Shown here: one piece after another, positions 55,637-63,955 of the stretch
How positions within the stretch are numbered: position 1 is the stretch's first letter
Layout: the number at the start of each line of letters is the position of its first letter
Source of the DNA: Mycobacterium asiaticum
Lineage (GTDB): Bacteria > Actinomycetota > Actinomycetes > Mycobacteriales > Mycobacteriaceae
Reading direction: 5' to 3'
NCBI RefSeq assembly: GCF_001673635.1
Contig: NZ_LZMH01000069.1
Span: 372,001-436,000 of the forward strand
Length of the DNA stretch: 64,000 nucleotides
The notes under the pieces: generated by a model
Databases searched by the model: none
What the model was told of the DNA's origin: nothing
What the model saw: only the letters and a program-made list of their open reading frames with translations
Translations under genes and position numbers: made by a program

Positions 55637-56500
55637 ATGGCCGTGCAGCTCACGCCGCATTTCGGCAACGTTCAGGCGCACTACGACCTGTCCGATGAAT
55701 TCTTCCGGCTGTTCCTCGACCCGACCCAGACCTACAGCTGCGCGTACTTCGAACGCGACGACATGACCCTGGAAGAGGCGCAGCTCGCCAAGATCGACCT
55801 GGCCCTGGGCAAGCTGAATCTCGAGCCGGGGATGACGCTGTTGGACATCGGCTGCGGCTGGGGCGCGACCATGCGCCGCGCCATCGAGAAGTACGACGTG
55901 AACGTCATCGGCCTGACGTTGTCCGAGAACCAGGCCGCACATGTCCAGCGGGCGTTCGATGAGCTTGACACTCCGCGCTCGACCCGGGTGTTGCTGGAGG
56001 GTTGGGAGAAATTCCACGAGCCGGTCGACCGGATCGTCAGCATCGGGGCGTTCGAGCACTTCGGCCGGCAGCGCTACCCGCGGTTCTTCAAGATGGCCAA
56101 CGAGGTGCTGCCCAGCGACGGCGTCATGCTGCTGCACAGCATCGTGCGTCCCACCTTCAAGGAAGCCCGGGCCAAGGGCCTGTCGCTGACCCACGAGATC
56201 GTTCACTTCAGCCAGTTCATCCTGGCCGAAATCTTCCCGGGCGGCTACCTGCCGACTGTCCCGGTGGTCGAAGAGCATTCCGCGTCAGCGGGTTTCACGT
56301 TGCAGCGAATCCAGTCGCTGCAACTGCACTATGCGCGGACCTTGGAGATCTGGGCCGCCGCGCTGGAAGCCAAGCGGGACCAGGCGATCGCCATCCAGTC
56401 GGAGAAGATCTACGACCGGTACATGAAGTACCTGACCGGCTGCGCGAAGCTGTTCCACGAGGGCTACACCGACGTCTGCCAGTTCACCCTGGCCAAGTAG
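55637..56500 (+). CDS. pcaA: Mycolic-acid proximal cyclopropane synthase PcaA
   Basis: 287 residues, the same as M. tuberculosis PcaA. SAM loop [35 protein letters not shown] with the first active Cys; LLHSIVRP and GAFEHFGRQRYP give the other active residues; ends CQFTLAK. Builds the cis-cyclopropane at the proximal position of alpha-mycolate, needed for cording. Shine-Dalgarno AGAAAGG precedes the ATG. The neighbour umaA of M. tuberculosis is missing; only 16 bases separate it from convergent fadB2. The 246 bases before it hold no gene. Confidence 0.93.
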   Translation: MAVQLTPHFGNVQAHYDLSDEFFRLFLDPTQTYSCAYFERDDMTLEEAQLAKIDLALGKLNLEPGMTLLDIGCGWGATMRRAIEKYDVNVIGLTLSENQAAHVQRAFDELDTPRSTRVLLEGWEKFHEPVDRIVSIGAFEHFGRQRYPRFFKMANEVLPSDGVMLLHSIVRPTFKEARAKGLSLTHEIVHFSQFILAEIFPGGYLPTVPVVEEHSASAGFTLQRIQSLQLHYARTLEIWAAALEAKRDQAIAIQSEKIYDRYMKYLTGCAKLFHEGYTDVCQFTLAK

Positions 56501-56516
56501 GGCGTCTCGGTCGTTC

Positions 56517-57380
56517 TCAGTAGGTGTAGAAACCCTGACCGGATTTCTTACCCAGCAAACCAGCCTCTACCATGCGTAGCAGCAGCGGCGGTGGTCCGTA
56601 GTGCGGTTCCTTGAACTCTTCGTAGAGCTTGTCCGCAATCAGCTTGAGGGTGTCGAGCCCGACGAGGTCGGATAGCTTCAGCGGCCCCATGGGGTGTGAA
56701 AGCCCTGCCACCACAGCCTTGTCGACATCTTCGACGGTAGCGAAGCCCGCCTCGACCATCCGGATCGCCGAGAGCAGGTAGGGCACCAGCAGCGCGTTGA
56801 CCACAAAACCCGATCGATCCGAACAGCGGACAACCTGTTTGCCAAGCACCTCACCGGCAAACTGCTCGACGCGCGCGGCAGCGGCCTCGTCGGTGACCAG
56901 CGTGCTGACCAGTTCCACCAGCGGCAGCACCGGGACGGGATTGAAGAAGTGCAGACCCAGCACCCGCTTCGGGTTCTGGGTGGCGGCGGCGATCTTCATG
57001 ATCGGGATGCTGGAGGTGTTCGAGGCGAGCACCGCATCGGGGTCGGTGATCACCCGGTCGAGTTCGGCGAACAGCCCCGCCTTGACTGTCTCGTCCTCGA
57101 TGACCGCTTCGATCACGAGCTGCCGGTCGGCCAGGTCAGCGAGGTCGGTGGTGAAGGTCAGCAGGCTCAGCGCGCTGTCGCGCTCCCGCTCGGTGACCTT
57201 GCCGGCGCTGACACCGCGCTCCAGTGACTTGGTGATGCGGTTGCGCCCCGCGGTCACCAGGGCCTCGGTGGTTTCGAACACCGTCACCGCGACGCCCGCG
57301 CGTACCGACACCTCGGCGATGCCCGAGCCCATCTGTCCCGCGCCGATCACACCGACCCGCTGAATTGCTGTGTCGCTCAC
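56517..57380 (-). CDS. fadB2: 3-hydroxybutyryl-CoA dehydrogenase FadB2
   Basis: 287 residues from GTG 57380. NAD loop RVGVIGAGQMGSGIAEVSVR; VIEAVIEDETVKAGLF; ASNTSSIPIMKIA; catalytic HFFNPVPVLPLVELV; C-terminal dimer helices GLSHPMGPLKLSDLVGLDTL. Interconverts acetoacetyl-CoA and 3-hydroxybutyryl-CoA in beta-oxidation. It follows icl on the same strand after two intergenic hairpins. Confidence 0.94.
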   Translation of the reverse strand: MSDTAIQRVGVIGAGQMGSGIAEVSVRAGVAVTVFETTEALVTAGRNRITKSLERGVSAGKVTERERDSALSLLTFTTDLADLADRQLVIEAVIEDETVKAGLFAELDRVITDPDAVLASNTSSIPIMKIAAATQNPKRVLGLHFFNPVPVLPLVELVSTLVTDEAAAARVEQFAGEVLGKQVVRCSDRSGFVVNALLVPYLLSAIRMVEAGFATVEDVDKAVVAGLSHPMGPLKLSDLVGLDTLKLIADKLYEEFKEPHYGPPPLLLRMVEAGLLGKKSGQGFYTY

Positions 57381-57423
57381 TGCTTGTCTCGATTCTCCGA
57401 GTTTCGAATTGTGTTGCACCGCA

Positions 57424-57458
57424 ATAGGCCCCGCCCAGGGTTGCTGGGCGGGGCCTAT
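57424..57458 (-). terminator. 14-bp hairpin between icl and fadB2
   Basis: ATAGGCCCCGCCCA (57424-57437) and TGGGCGGGGCCTAT (57445-57458) are perfect arms around a 7-base loop. It lies between the icl stop and the fadB2 start and probably attenuates read-through. Confidence 0.7.
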
Positions 57459-57512
57459 GCTACTTCAGCGCCGGCCGGGGGTCGCCCGGCGCGGCACTGG
57501 CCTTTCACGCGC

Positions 57513-57568
57513 GAGTAGACGCAAAAGCACCTCTTTTGCGGCGCAAAAGGGTGCTTTTGCGTCTGCTC
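57513..57568. repeat. GAGCAGACGC-family hairpin after icl
   Basis: GAGTAGACGCAAAAGCAC (57513-57530) pairs with GTGCTTTTGCGTCTGCTC (57551-57568), with one G-T change, and the inner CTTTTGCG/CGCAAAAG continues the stem almost to a loop. It shares its core with 25649-25708 and 28180-28237. Confidence 0.82.
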
Positions 57569-57577
57569 AGCACTAAC

Positions 57578-58864
57578 TCAGTGGAACTGGCCCTCTTCGG
57601 TCGAACCGGCCAGAGCCGTGGTCGACGACGTCGGGTCCACCGTGGTGGCGATGCGGTCGAAGTAACCCGCACCCACCTCGCGCTGGTGCTTGGTGGCGGT
57701 GTAGCCACGGCTCTCGGCGGCGAACTCGCGCTCCTGCAGCTCGACGTAGGCGCTCATCTGCTTACGGGCGTAGCCGTGGGCCAGATCGAACATCGAGTAG
57801 TTCAGGGCGTGGAAGCCGGCCAGCGTGATGAACTGGAACTTGAAGCCCATCGCACCGAGCTCCTTCTGGAACTTCGCGATGGTGTCGTCGTCGAGGTGCT
57901 TCTTCCAGTTGAACGACGGCGAGCAGTTGTAGGCCAGCAGCTGGTCCGGGAACTCGCTCTTGACGCCCTCGGCGAACTTCTTGGCCAGCTCCAGGTCCGG
58001 GGTACCGGTCTCCATCCAGATCAGGTCGGAGTACGGGGCGTAGGCCTTGGCGCGGGCGATGCACGGCTCGAGGCCGTTCTTGACCCGGTAGAAGCCCTCG
58101 CTGGTGCGTTCGCCGGTGATGAACGGGCGGTCCCGCTCGTCGACGTCGGAGGTGATCAGCGTGGCGGCCTCGGCGTCGGTACGGGCGATGACGACGGTGG
58201 GAACACCGGCGACGTCGGCGGCGAGCCGGGCGGAGGTCAGGGTGCGGATGTGCTGTTGGGTGGGGATGAGCACCTTGCCACCGAGGTGGCCGCACTTCTT
58301 CTCCGACGCGAGCTGGTCCTCCCAGTGCGAACCGGCGACACCGGCGGCGATCATCGCCTTCTGCAGCTCGTAGACATTGAGCGCGCCACCGAAGCCGGCC
58401 TCACCGTCGGCGACGATCGGGGCCAACCAGTTGTCGACGGAAGTGTCGCCCTCGACCTTGGCGATCTCGTCGGCGCGCAGCAGCGCGTTGTTGATGCGGC
58501 GGACAACCTGCGGCACCGAGTTGGCCGGGTACAGGCTCTGGTCCGGGTAGGTGTGGCCGGACAGGTTCGCGTCGCCGGCGACCTGCCAACCGGACAGGTA
58601 GATCGCCTTCAGGCCGGCACGCACCTGCTGGACGGCCATGTTGCCGGTCAGCGCGCCCAGGGCGTTGACGAAGTCCATCTCGTGCAGCTGCTCCCAGAGC
58701 ACCTCGGCGCCACGACGGGCCAGGGTGTGCTCCTCGACGACGTGACCCTGCAGCGCGACGACGTCCTGCGGCGTGTAGGTGCGGGTGACGCCCTTCCAGC
58801 GGGGGTTGTGGTCCCAGTCGTGCTGAATCGCCTCAGCGCTCTTCGGGGTGCCAACTTCGGACAT
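57578..58864 (-). CDS. icl: Isocitrate lyase
   Basis: 428 residues. Cleaves isocitrate to succinate and glyoxylate (glyoxylate shunt, methylcitrate lyase activity). Landmarks: [36 protein letters not shown] (catalytic Cys-Gly-His), [24 protein letters not shown] and [13 protein letters not shown]. It is of the Icl1 type (about 428 residues). Upstream TGCGAA boxes suggest RamB control. RamB lies three genes away, as in M. tuberculosis. Confidence 0.97.
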   Translation of the reverse strand: MSEVGTPKSAEAIQHDWDHNPRWKGVTRTYTPQDVVALQGHVVEEHTLARRGAEVLWEQLHEMDFVNALGALTGNMAVQQVRAGLKAIYLSGWQVAGDANLSGHTYPDQSLYPANSVPQVVRRINNALLRADEIAKVEGDTSVDNWLAPIVADGEAGFGGALNVYELQKAMIAAGVAGSHWEDQLASEKKCGHLGGKVLIPTQQHIRTLTSARLAADVAGVPTVVIARTDAEAATLITSDVDERDRPFITGERTSEGFYRVKNGLEPCIARAKAYAPYSDLIWMETGTPDLELAKKFAEGVKSEFPDQLLAYNCSPSFNWKKHLDDDTIAKFQKELGAMGFKFQFITLAGFHALNYSMFDLAHGYARKQMSAYVELQEREFAAESRGYTATKHQREVGAGYFDRIATTVDPTSSTTALAGSTEEGQFH

Positions 58865-59010
58865 GGCTGCTCCTAACAGTAATTCCGTACTGAATTGCGG
58901 ATGGCCATCGCCATCCGGAGGGAAGCTTCAGGCTCAACTTCCTCTGAACTTCACTGATGTGCTAACACGACCTTGGCACAGGGCATTCCCGCTGGTCTAC
59001 CCATTTAACT

Positions 59011-59056
59011 TGCGAATTTAGTTACGACTTCCGGTCATTTTGCGAATCCTGCGAAG
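59011..59056 (-). promoter_or_regulatory. Three TGCGAA boxes in the icl upstream region
   Basis: TGCGAAT at 59011-59017 and 59041-59047, and TGCGAAG at 59050-59056, in the 280-bp gap between icl and the thioesterase gene. The last two are 9 bp apart. The box recurs at the ramB promoter. They resemble the AAAGTTTGCAAA-type RamB sites of Corynebacterium. Confidence 0.5.
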
Positions 59057-59144
59057 ACAGCGTTTTTACTTAACCGTTTCAGAAGCTACCCACTGGTAAC
59101 AAAAATCCGCAGGTCAGCGGGGATTTAACGGGACAATCGTACGG

Positions 59145-59939
59145 TTAGAGCGAGAACAGCGCGGCGACGGCCTTCGTCTCGTCGCCGACCGCATATGTGA
59201 GCGTTGTAACAGTGCGGTCGGCCAGGCCGGGTCCGAACTTCTCGGTCGAGCCGGCCGGGTGGACGTGGGAGATGATCTCCAACTTGTCGCCCAGCGCTAC
59301 CGGCGCCTCATGCTCGATGGTCACCCGCAGGGGCGCGTCCAGCAGCTCGGGGTGCGAGGCGAGGTAGTCCTCGACCACGCTCCAATACACGGAGTTGTTC
59401 ATGTGGTCGAACAGGTCGATGTCGGTGACGCGGACGGGAAACTCATGAATCTCGGTGGCGTCTTCGCGACCGCCGGGCTTCAGGTAGCCCTTCCAGCGGA
59501 GCCGGTCCACCGAGGTGGTCTTGTGCAGACCCGCGAGGAAGTCGTCGGCGATACGCGAGGGCATCTGGGTCTCACGGTTGATGTTGATCCAGAACGCCTC
59601 GGACTCGATCAGCCCGCCTTTGCGGCCGTCGATCCGGACCCGCATCTCGCACCAGCGGTTCGAGGTGCCCGAGCACCAGCGCCGGCAGCGCAGCATGTCC
59701 TGGAACTCGATGGGGCGGATCAGGTCGACCATGGTGCGACGCACGATCCACAGCGGGTGGGTTTCCTCGAACCCCATCTCGCGCAGTTGGTCCTGGCCGA
59801 TGTCCTGGATGTGCCGGCATGCCGCGTCGAGCCGCAGCCGGCCCGTGCGGTCGATGTCACCCACCCGCAGCGGCCATTCGCGATCGAAGACGTCGGGGTG
59901 ACCGTCGGGCACCGGCATTAACTTTTTGTCCAGGCTCAC
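59145..59939 (-). CDS. Acyl-ACP thioesterase (FatA-like, Rv0466-like)
   Basis: 264 residues, equal to Rv0466. Two hot-dog domains of the FatA/B fold: EWPLRVGDIDRTGRLRLDAA, FEETHPLWIVRRTMVDLIRP and WCEMRVRIDGRKGGLIESEA in the first, and FPVRVTDIDLFDHMNNSVYW in the second. Releases fatty acids from acyl-ACP in the cytoplasm. Divergent from ramB. Confidence 0.9.
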   Translation of the reverse strand: MSLDKKLMPVPDGHPDVFDREWPLRVGDIDRTGRLRLDAACRHIQDIGQDQLREMGFEETHPLWIVRRTMVDLIRPIEFQDMLRCRRWCSGTSNRWCEMRVRIDGRKGGLIESEAFWININRETQMPSRIADDFLAGLHKTTSVDRLRWKGYLKPGGREDATEIHEFPVRVTDIDLFDHMNNSVYWSVVEDYLASHPELLDAPLRVTIEHEAPVALGDKLEIISHVHPAGSTEKFGPGLADRTVTTLTYAVGDETKAVAALFSL

Positions 59940-60062
59940 GGCGCTGCTCCCCGTTCCCTCCTCGTGTGAACCCCCGGTTTACCCGGAGACCCCGATGCGA
60001 ATCATGCCAACCACCGCCCGCAAAAACCAAACGGATTGCCAGTCCGCTGGGCCTGCCAAGTC

Positions 60063-60102
60063 TGCGAAGCGAATCTTCGCAAAGCCCGGTACGCTGCGTA
60101 AA
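60063..60102 (+). promoter_or_regulatory. Operator and leaderless promoter of ramB
   Basis: TGCGAAG-CGAAT-CTTCGCA (60063-60081) is a perfect 7-5-7 inverted repeat made of the TGCGAA box. The -10 TACGCT (60090-60095) is followed by seven bases and then the GTG start at 60103, the pattern of leaderless mRNAs. The repeat overlaps the -35 region, so it could repress ramB itself. Confidence 0.55.
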
Positions 60103-61521
60103 GTGTCCAAGACGTTCGTGGGAGCCCGCGTCCGCCAACTGCGCAGCGAGCGCGGGTTCAGCCAGGCGGCACTGGCGCAGATGCTGGACATCTCGCCGAG
60201 CTATCTCAACCAGATCGAGCACGACGTCCGGCCCCTGACCGTGGCCGTGCTGTTGCGGATCACCGAGGTATTCGGCGTCGACGCGACATTTTTCGCCTCC
60301 CAGGACGACACCCGGCTGGTCGCCGAACTCCGCGAAGTGACGATGGACCGCGACCTGGACATCGACGTCGACCCCACCGAGATCGCCGAGATGGTCAATG
60401 CTCACCCGGCGCTGGCGCGGGCCGTCGTCAACCTGCACCGGCGCTACCGGATCACCACAGCGCAGCTGGCCGCGGCCACCGAGGAGCGCTACTTCGACGG
60501 CAGCAGCGGCAGCGGATCCATCACCATGCCGCACGAAGAGGTGCGCGACTACTTCTACGAACGCCAGAACTACCTGCATCAGCTCGACACCGCGGCCGAA
60601 GAGCTGACCGTCAAGATGCGACTGCATCATGCCGACCTGGCTCAGGAGCTGACTCGCAGACTCACCGAAGTGCATGGTGTGCACATCACCCGGCGCATCG
60701 ACCTGGGCGACAAGGTGTTGCACCGGTTCGATCCCGCTACCAAGACGTTGGAGATCAGCAACCACCTGGCCTGGGGACAGCAGGTGTTCAAGATGGCCGC
60801 CGAGTTGGCGTATCTGGAATTCGGCGACATGATCGACGGGCTGGTCGAGGAGGGCAAATTCACCAGCGACGAATCCCGCAAGCTGGCCCGGCTGGGACTC
60901 GCCAACTACTTTGCCGCGGCGACGGTGCTGCCCTACCGGCAATTCCACGACGTCGCCGAGAACTTCCGGTACGACGTCGAGCGCCTGTCGGCCTTCTATG
61001 CGGTGAGCTACGAGACCATCGCGCACCGGCTTTCGACGCTGCAGCGCCCCTCGATGCGCGGTGTGCCGCTGTCCTTCGTCCGGGTCGACCGGGCCGGGAA
61101 CATGTCAAAGAGGCAGTCCGCCACCGGTTTTCATTTCTCGTCGACGGGCGGCACCTGCCCACTGTGGAACGTCTACGAAACCTTCGCCAACCCCGGCAAG
61201 ATCCTGGTGCAGATCGCGCAGATGCCTGACGGCCGCAATTACATGTGGGTGGCCCGCACCGTCGAACGGCGCGCGGCCCGGTATGGTCAGCCCGGAAAAA
61301 CCTTCGCGATCGGGCTCGGCTGCGAACTGCGCCACGCGCACCGACTCGTCTACTCGGAAGGACTCGACTTGTCGGGTGACATTGCGACACCGATCGGCGC
61401 GGGTTGCCGAGTCTGCGAACGCGACAATTGTCCGCAGCGCGCCTTTCCCGCGCTCGGGCGCGCGCTCGATATCGACGAGCACCGCAGCACGGTGTCGCCC
61501 TACCTGGTCCGCCAGGCATGA
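60103..61521 (+). CDS. ramB: Short-chain fatty acyl-CoA-responsive regulator RamB
   Basis: 472 residues from GTG 60103. N-terminal XRE HTH: VRQLRSERGFSQAALAQMLD and ISPSYLNQIEHDVRPL. The central part is an IrrE/DUF955-like domain (AAELAYLEFGDMIDGLVEEG). The C-terminal ScfR domain has a cysteine cluster GAGCRVCERDNCPQRAFP. RamB regulates icl and glyoxylate-shunt genes according to carbon source. It overlaps the next gene by ATGA. Confidence 0.95.
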   Translation: MSKTFVGARVRQLRSERGFSQAALAQMLDISPSYLNQIEHDVRPLTVAVLLRITEVFGVDATFFASQDDTRLVAELREVTMDRDLDIDVDPTEIAEMVNAHPALARAVVNLHRRYRITTAQLAAATEERYFDGSSGSGSITMPHEEVRDYFYERQNYLHQLDTAAEELTVKMRLHHADLAQELTRRLTEVHGVHITRRIDLGDKVLHRFDPATKTLEISNHLAWGQQVFKMAAELAYLEFGDMIDGLVEEGKFTSDESRKLARLGLANYFAAATVLPYRQFHDVAENFRYDVERLSAFYAVSYETIAHRLSTLQRPSMRGVPLSFVRVDRAGNMSKRQSATGFHFSSTGGTCPLWNVYETFANPGKILVQIAQMPDGRNYMWVARTVERRAARYGQPGKTFAIGLGCELRHAHRLVYSEGLDLSGDIATPIGAGCRVCERDNCPQRAFPALGRALDIDEHRSTVSPYLVRQA

Positions 61522-62084
61522 GTGACAACGAGGTCGCGCGCATCCCGTCGGGCCGGTTCCGTCAACTCGGGCCGATCAACTGGGTGGTCGCCAAGCTGGC
61601 CGCACGCAAGGTGCGCGCACCCGAGATGCACTTGTTCACCACCCTGGGTTCGCGCCAGTCGCTGTTCTGGACCTGGGCGGTCTACTCCGCACGCCTGATG
61701 CGGGGCCGGTTGCCGACGATCGACAGTGAACTGGTGATCCTGCGGGTGGCGCACCTGCGGTCCTGCGAGTACGAGCTGCAGCACCACCGCGGGATGGCGC
61801 TGAAGGCGGGACTGGATGCGCAGACGCAGGCCGCGATCTTCGCCTGGCCGGACGCGCCGGACGGCGACGGTCCCCGCCGGGTGCTCAGTGCACGCCAAAA
61901 GGCGTTGCTGCAGGCAACCGACGAGCTGATCAAGAACCGCACCATCACCGACGCGACCTGGCGCGAGCTGGCCAGCCACCTCAACCGAGCGCGGTTGATC
62001 GAATTCTGTTTGCTCGCAACCCAGTACGACGGCCTGGCGGCCACCATCTCCGCGCTGGCGATACCGCTGGACAACCCTCACTAG
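61518..62084 (+). CDS. Carboxymuconolactone decarboxylase/AhpD-like protein (Rv0464c-like)
   Basis: 188 residues from ATG 61518, which overlaps the ramB stop. Four-helix AhpD-like fold: FTTLGSRQSLFWTWAVYSAR, RLPTIDSELVILRVAHLRSC, EYELQHHRGMALKAG. The normal CxxC redox pair is reduced to a single Cys (RSCEYELQHH), so peroxidase-reductase activity is uncertain. Co-transcribed with ramB. Confidence 0.86.
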   Translation: MSDNEVARIPSGRFRQLGPINWVVAKLAARKVRAPEMHLFTTLGSRQSLFWTWAVYSARLMRGRLPTIDSELVILRVAHLRSCEYELQHHRGMALKAGLDAQTQAAIFAWPDAPDGDGPRRVLSARQKALLQATDELIKNRTITDATWRELASHLNRARLIEFCLLATQYDGLAATISALAIPLDNPH

Positions 62085-62087
62085 CAC

Positions 62088-62151
62088 CGCCGAGCGTGGG
62101 GGTTATGGCGGTGCCGGCCGCGATTTTCCTGCGTGAGGCCCACGTTCGGCG
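62088..62151. terminator. Inverted repeat between convergent genes
   Basis: CGCCGAGCGTGGG (62088-62100) and CCCACGTTCGGCG (62139-62151) pair over 13 bp with one G-T pair around a 38-base loop. It occupies almost the whole 79-base gap between two convergent stops. Confidence 0.5.
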
Positions 62152-62163
62152 AGCGCTGAGACC

Positions 62164-62436
62164 TCAGAGGTAGAGGTTGGCCAGCACCGCCAACGTCAGT
62201 GCGACGGGGGCAATGGGCAGACCGAACGCGAACGCCGACCACCCGTACTTGCGGCGCCAGCGCATCAACAGACCGCCGATCACCGCCCCAACCGCCAGCG
62301 CAACCGATAGCACCAGCACCGCCAAGCTCCACTTGCTCACCGTGGTGAGGTCGTCGCCGATGGTGATGGCCACCAGCCAGAAGACGTAGCCCGCGATCAG
62401 CCCGCCGATCGCGCCGATAACGGTCTCGGTCCGCAT
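62164..62436 (-). CDS. Small membrane protein (Rv0463-like)
   Basis: 90 residues with three helices (ETVIGAIGGLIAGYVFWLVA, WSLAVLVLSVALAVGAVIGG, AFGLPIAPVALTLAVLANLY) separated by the basic loop MRWRRKYG. It starts three bases after lpdC on the same strand. Function unknown; similar position in M. tuberculosis. Confidence 0.8.
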   Translation of the reverse strand: MRTETVIGAIGGLIAGYVFWLVAITIGDDLTTVSKWSLAVLVLSVALAVGAVIGGLLMRWRRKYGWSAFAFGLPIAPVALTLAVLANLYL

Positions 62437-62439
62437 GCG

Positions 62440-63840
62440 CTAGAAGTTGATCATGTGACCGACCAGACCGTGGAAGCACTCCTGCAGTGCCTCGGACATG
62501 GTCGGGTGCGTGTGCACGTTGCGGGCAAGTTCGGTTGCGGTGAGGTCCCACTTCTGGGCGAGGGTGAGCTCTGGCAACAGCTCGGACACGTCGTGGCCGA
62601 CCAGGTGCCCGCCGATCAGTTCGCCGTACTTGCCGTCGGCGATGAGTTTGACGAAACCGCTGGGGTCCCCGACGCCATGTGCCTTGGCGTTGGCGGTGAA
62701 CGGGAACTTGGCGACCACCACGTCGTAACCCTCGTCGCGGGCCTGCTGCTCGGTGAGGCCGAAGCTGGCCACGTTGGGCTGGCAGAACGTGGCGCGCGGC
62801 ATCATGCGGTAGTCGCCGAGGGCCAAAGTCTCTGCGCCGGCGATGGTTTCGGCGGCCACCACGCCCTGGGCCTCGGCCACGTGCGCGAGTTGCAATTTGG
62901 CGGTGACGTCGCCGATCGCGTAGATGTGCGAGACGCTGGTCTGCATGTAGTCGGTGATGCCGATGGCCTTGCGGTCGGTCAGTTCGACGCCCACCTTGTC
63001 CAGGCCGTAGCCCTCGACATTGGGCGCAAACCCGATGGCCTGCAACACCTTTTCGGCCTTGAGCTCCTCCGACTTACCGTCCTTGCTGACGCTGACGGTG
63101 ACCTCTGAGCCGTTATCGGTAATCGAATCGACCTTGGTGCCGGTCAAAATCTTGACGCCCAGTTTCTTGAACGCCTTCTCGATCTCCTTGGACGCGTCGG
63201 CGTCCTCGTTGGGCAGCGCGCGGGGCAGGAACTCGACGATGGTGACGTCGACGCCGTAGTTCTTCAGCACGTAGCCGAACTCCATGCCGATGGCGCCGGC
63301 GCCGGCGATGATGATCGACTTCGGCAGCTCGCGGGTCAGGATGAGCTTCTCGTAGGTCACCACGTTTTCCGACAGCGACGTGCCGGGGACGAGGCGGGTG
63401 CTGCTGCCGGTGGCGATGATGGCGTGGTCGAACGTGACCTCTTCGGTCCCGCCGTCGTCGTTGAGTTCCACCGCCAGCGTGTGCGAATCGGTGAACCGGC
63501 CGTAGCCGTGGATCTCGGTGATCTTGTTCTTCTTCATCAAGAAGTGCACGCCGGCCACCCGGCCCTCGGCCACCTTGCGGCTGCGGTCGTATGCCACCCC
63601 GAAGTCGAAGGTGGCCTCACCGCTGATGCCGAAGACCTTGGCCTCCTTGGTGAAGATGTGTGCCAGTTCGGCGTTGCGCAGCAACGCCTTCGACGGGATG
63701 CAGCCGACGTTGAGGCAGACCCCGCCCCAGTATTTCGGCTCGACGATTGCGGTGTTCAGCCCTAGTTGTGCGGCACGAATGGCTGCAACATATCCGCCGG
63801 GACCTGCTCCGAGAACGACGACGTCATAGTGAGAAGTCAC
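62440..63840 (-). CDS. lpdC: Dihydrolipoyl dehydrogenase
   Basis: 466 residues. E3 of pyruvate dehydrogenase and the peroxynitrite reductase/peroxidase complex, FAD-dependent. [20 protein letters not shown] (FAD), [20 protein letters not shown] (redox disulfide CLNVGC), [19 protein letters not shown] (NAD), [20 protein letters not shown], and the catalytic His-Glu at the C-terminus ([15 protein letters not shown]). Preceded by tandem palindromic repeats (63853-63955). Confidence 0.97.
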   Translation of the reverse strand: MTSHYDVVVLGAGPGGYVAAIRAAQLGLNTAIVEPKYWGGVCLNVGCIPSKALLRNAELAHIFTKEAKVFGISGEATFDFGVAYDRSRKVAEGRVAGVHFLMKKNKITEIHGYGRFTDSHTLAVELNDDGGTEEVTFDHAIIATGSSTRLVPGTSLSENVVTYEKLILTRELPKSIIIAGAGAIGMEFGYVLKNYGVDVTIVEFLPRALPNEDADASKEIEKAFKKLGVKILTGTKVDSITDNGSEVTVSVSKDGKSEELKAEKVLQAIGFAPNVEGYGLDKVGVELTDRKAIGITDYMQTSVSHIYAIGDVTAKLQLAHVAEAQGVVAAETIAGAETLALGDYRMMPRATFCQPNVASFGLTEQQARDEGYDVVVAKFPFTANAKAHGVGDPSGFVKLIADGKYGELIGGHLVGHDVSELLPELTLAQKWDLTATELARNVHTHPTMSEALQECFHGLVGHMINF

Positions 63841-63852
63841 CAGTTCACCCTA

Positions 63853-63955
63853 GTGGTGATCGCCAGCGCCGCGAAGCGGGGCGCAGCGGGTCACCACCAT
63901 TCGGCCCCGTGGTGATCGCCAGCGCCGCGAAGCGGGGCGCAGCGGGTCACCACCA
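63853..63955. repeat. Identical 47-bp palindromic units in front of lpdC
   Basis: The same 47-bp unit, starting GTGGTGATCGCCAGCGCC and ending GGTCACCACCA, occurs at 63853-63899 and 63909-63955, separated by 9 bases. Each has GTGGTGA/TCACCAC terminal inverted repeats and an inner GCGCC/GGCGC stem, so each can form a hairpin. They lie 13 bases upstream of the lpdC start. Confidence 0.9.

Noticed and set aside
57536-58876. 446-residue open frame on + antisense to icl
   Set aside because: Shadow of a well-conserved gene on -; composition and absence of motifs are not protein-like.
59857-61026. 389-residue open frame on - antisense to ramB
   Set aside because: Covers the divergent promoter region and the HTH part of ramB; no motif or start signal.
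63853-63955. Insertion-sequence or attachment-site remnant
   Set aside because: No transposase or integrase and no target-site duplication visible; recorded as a duplicated palindromic unit.
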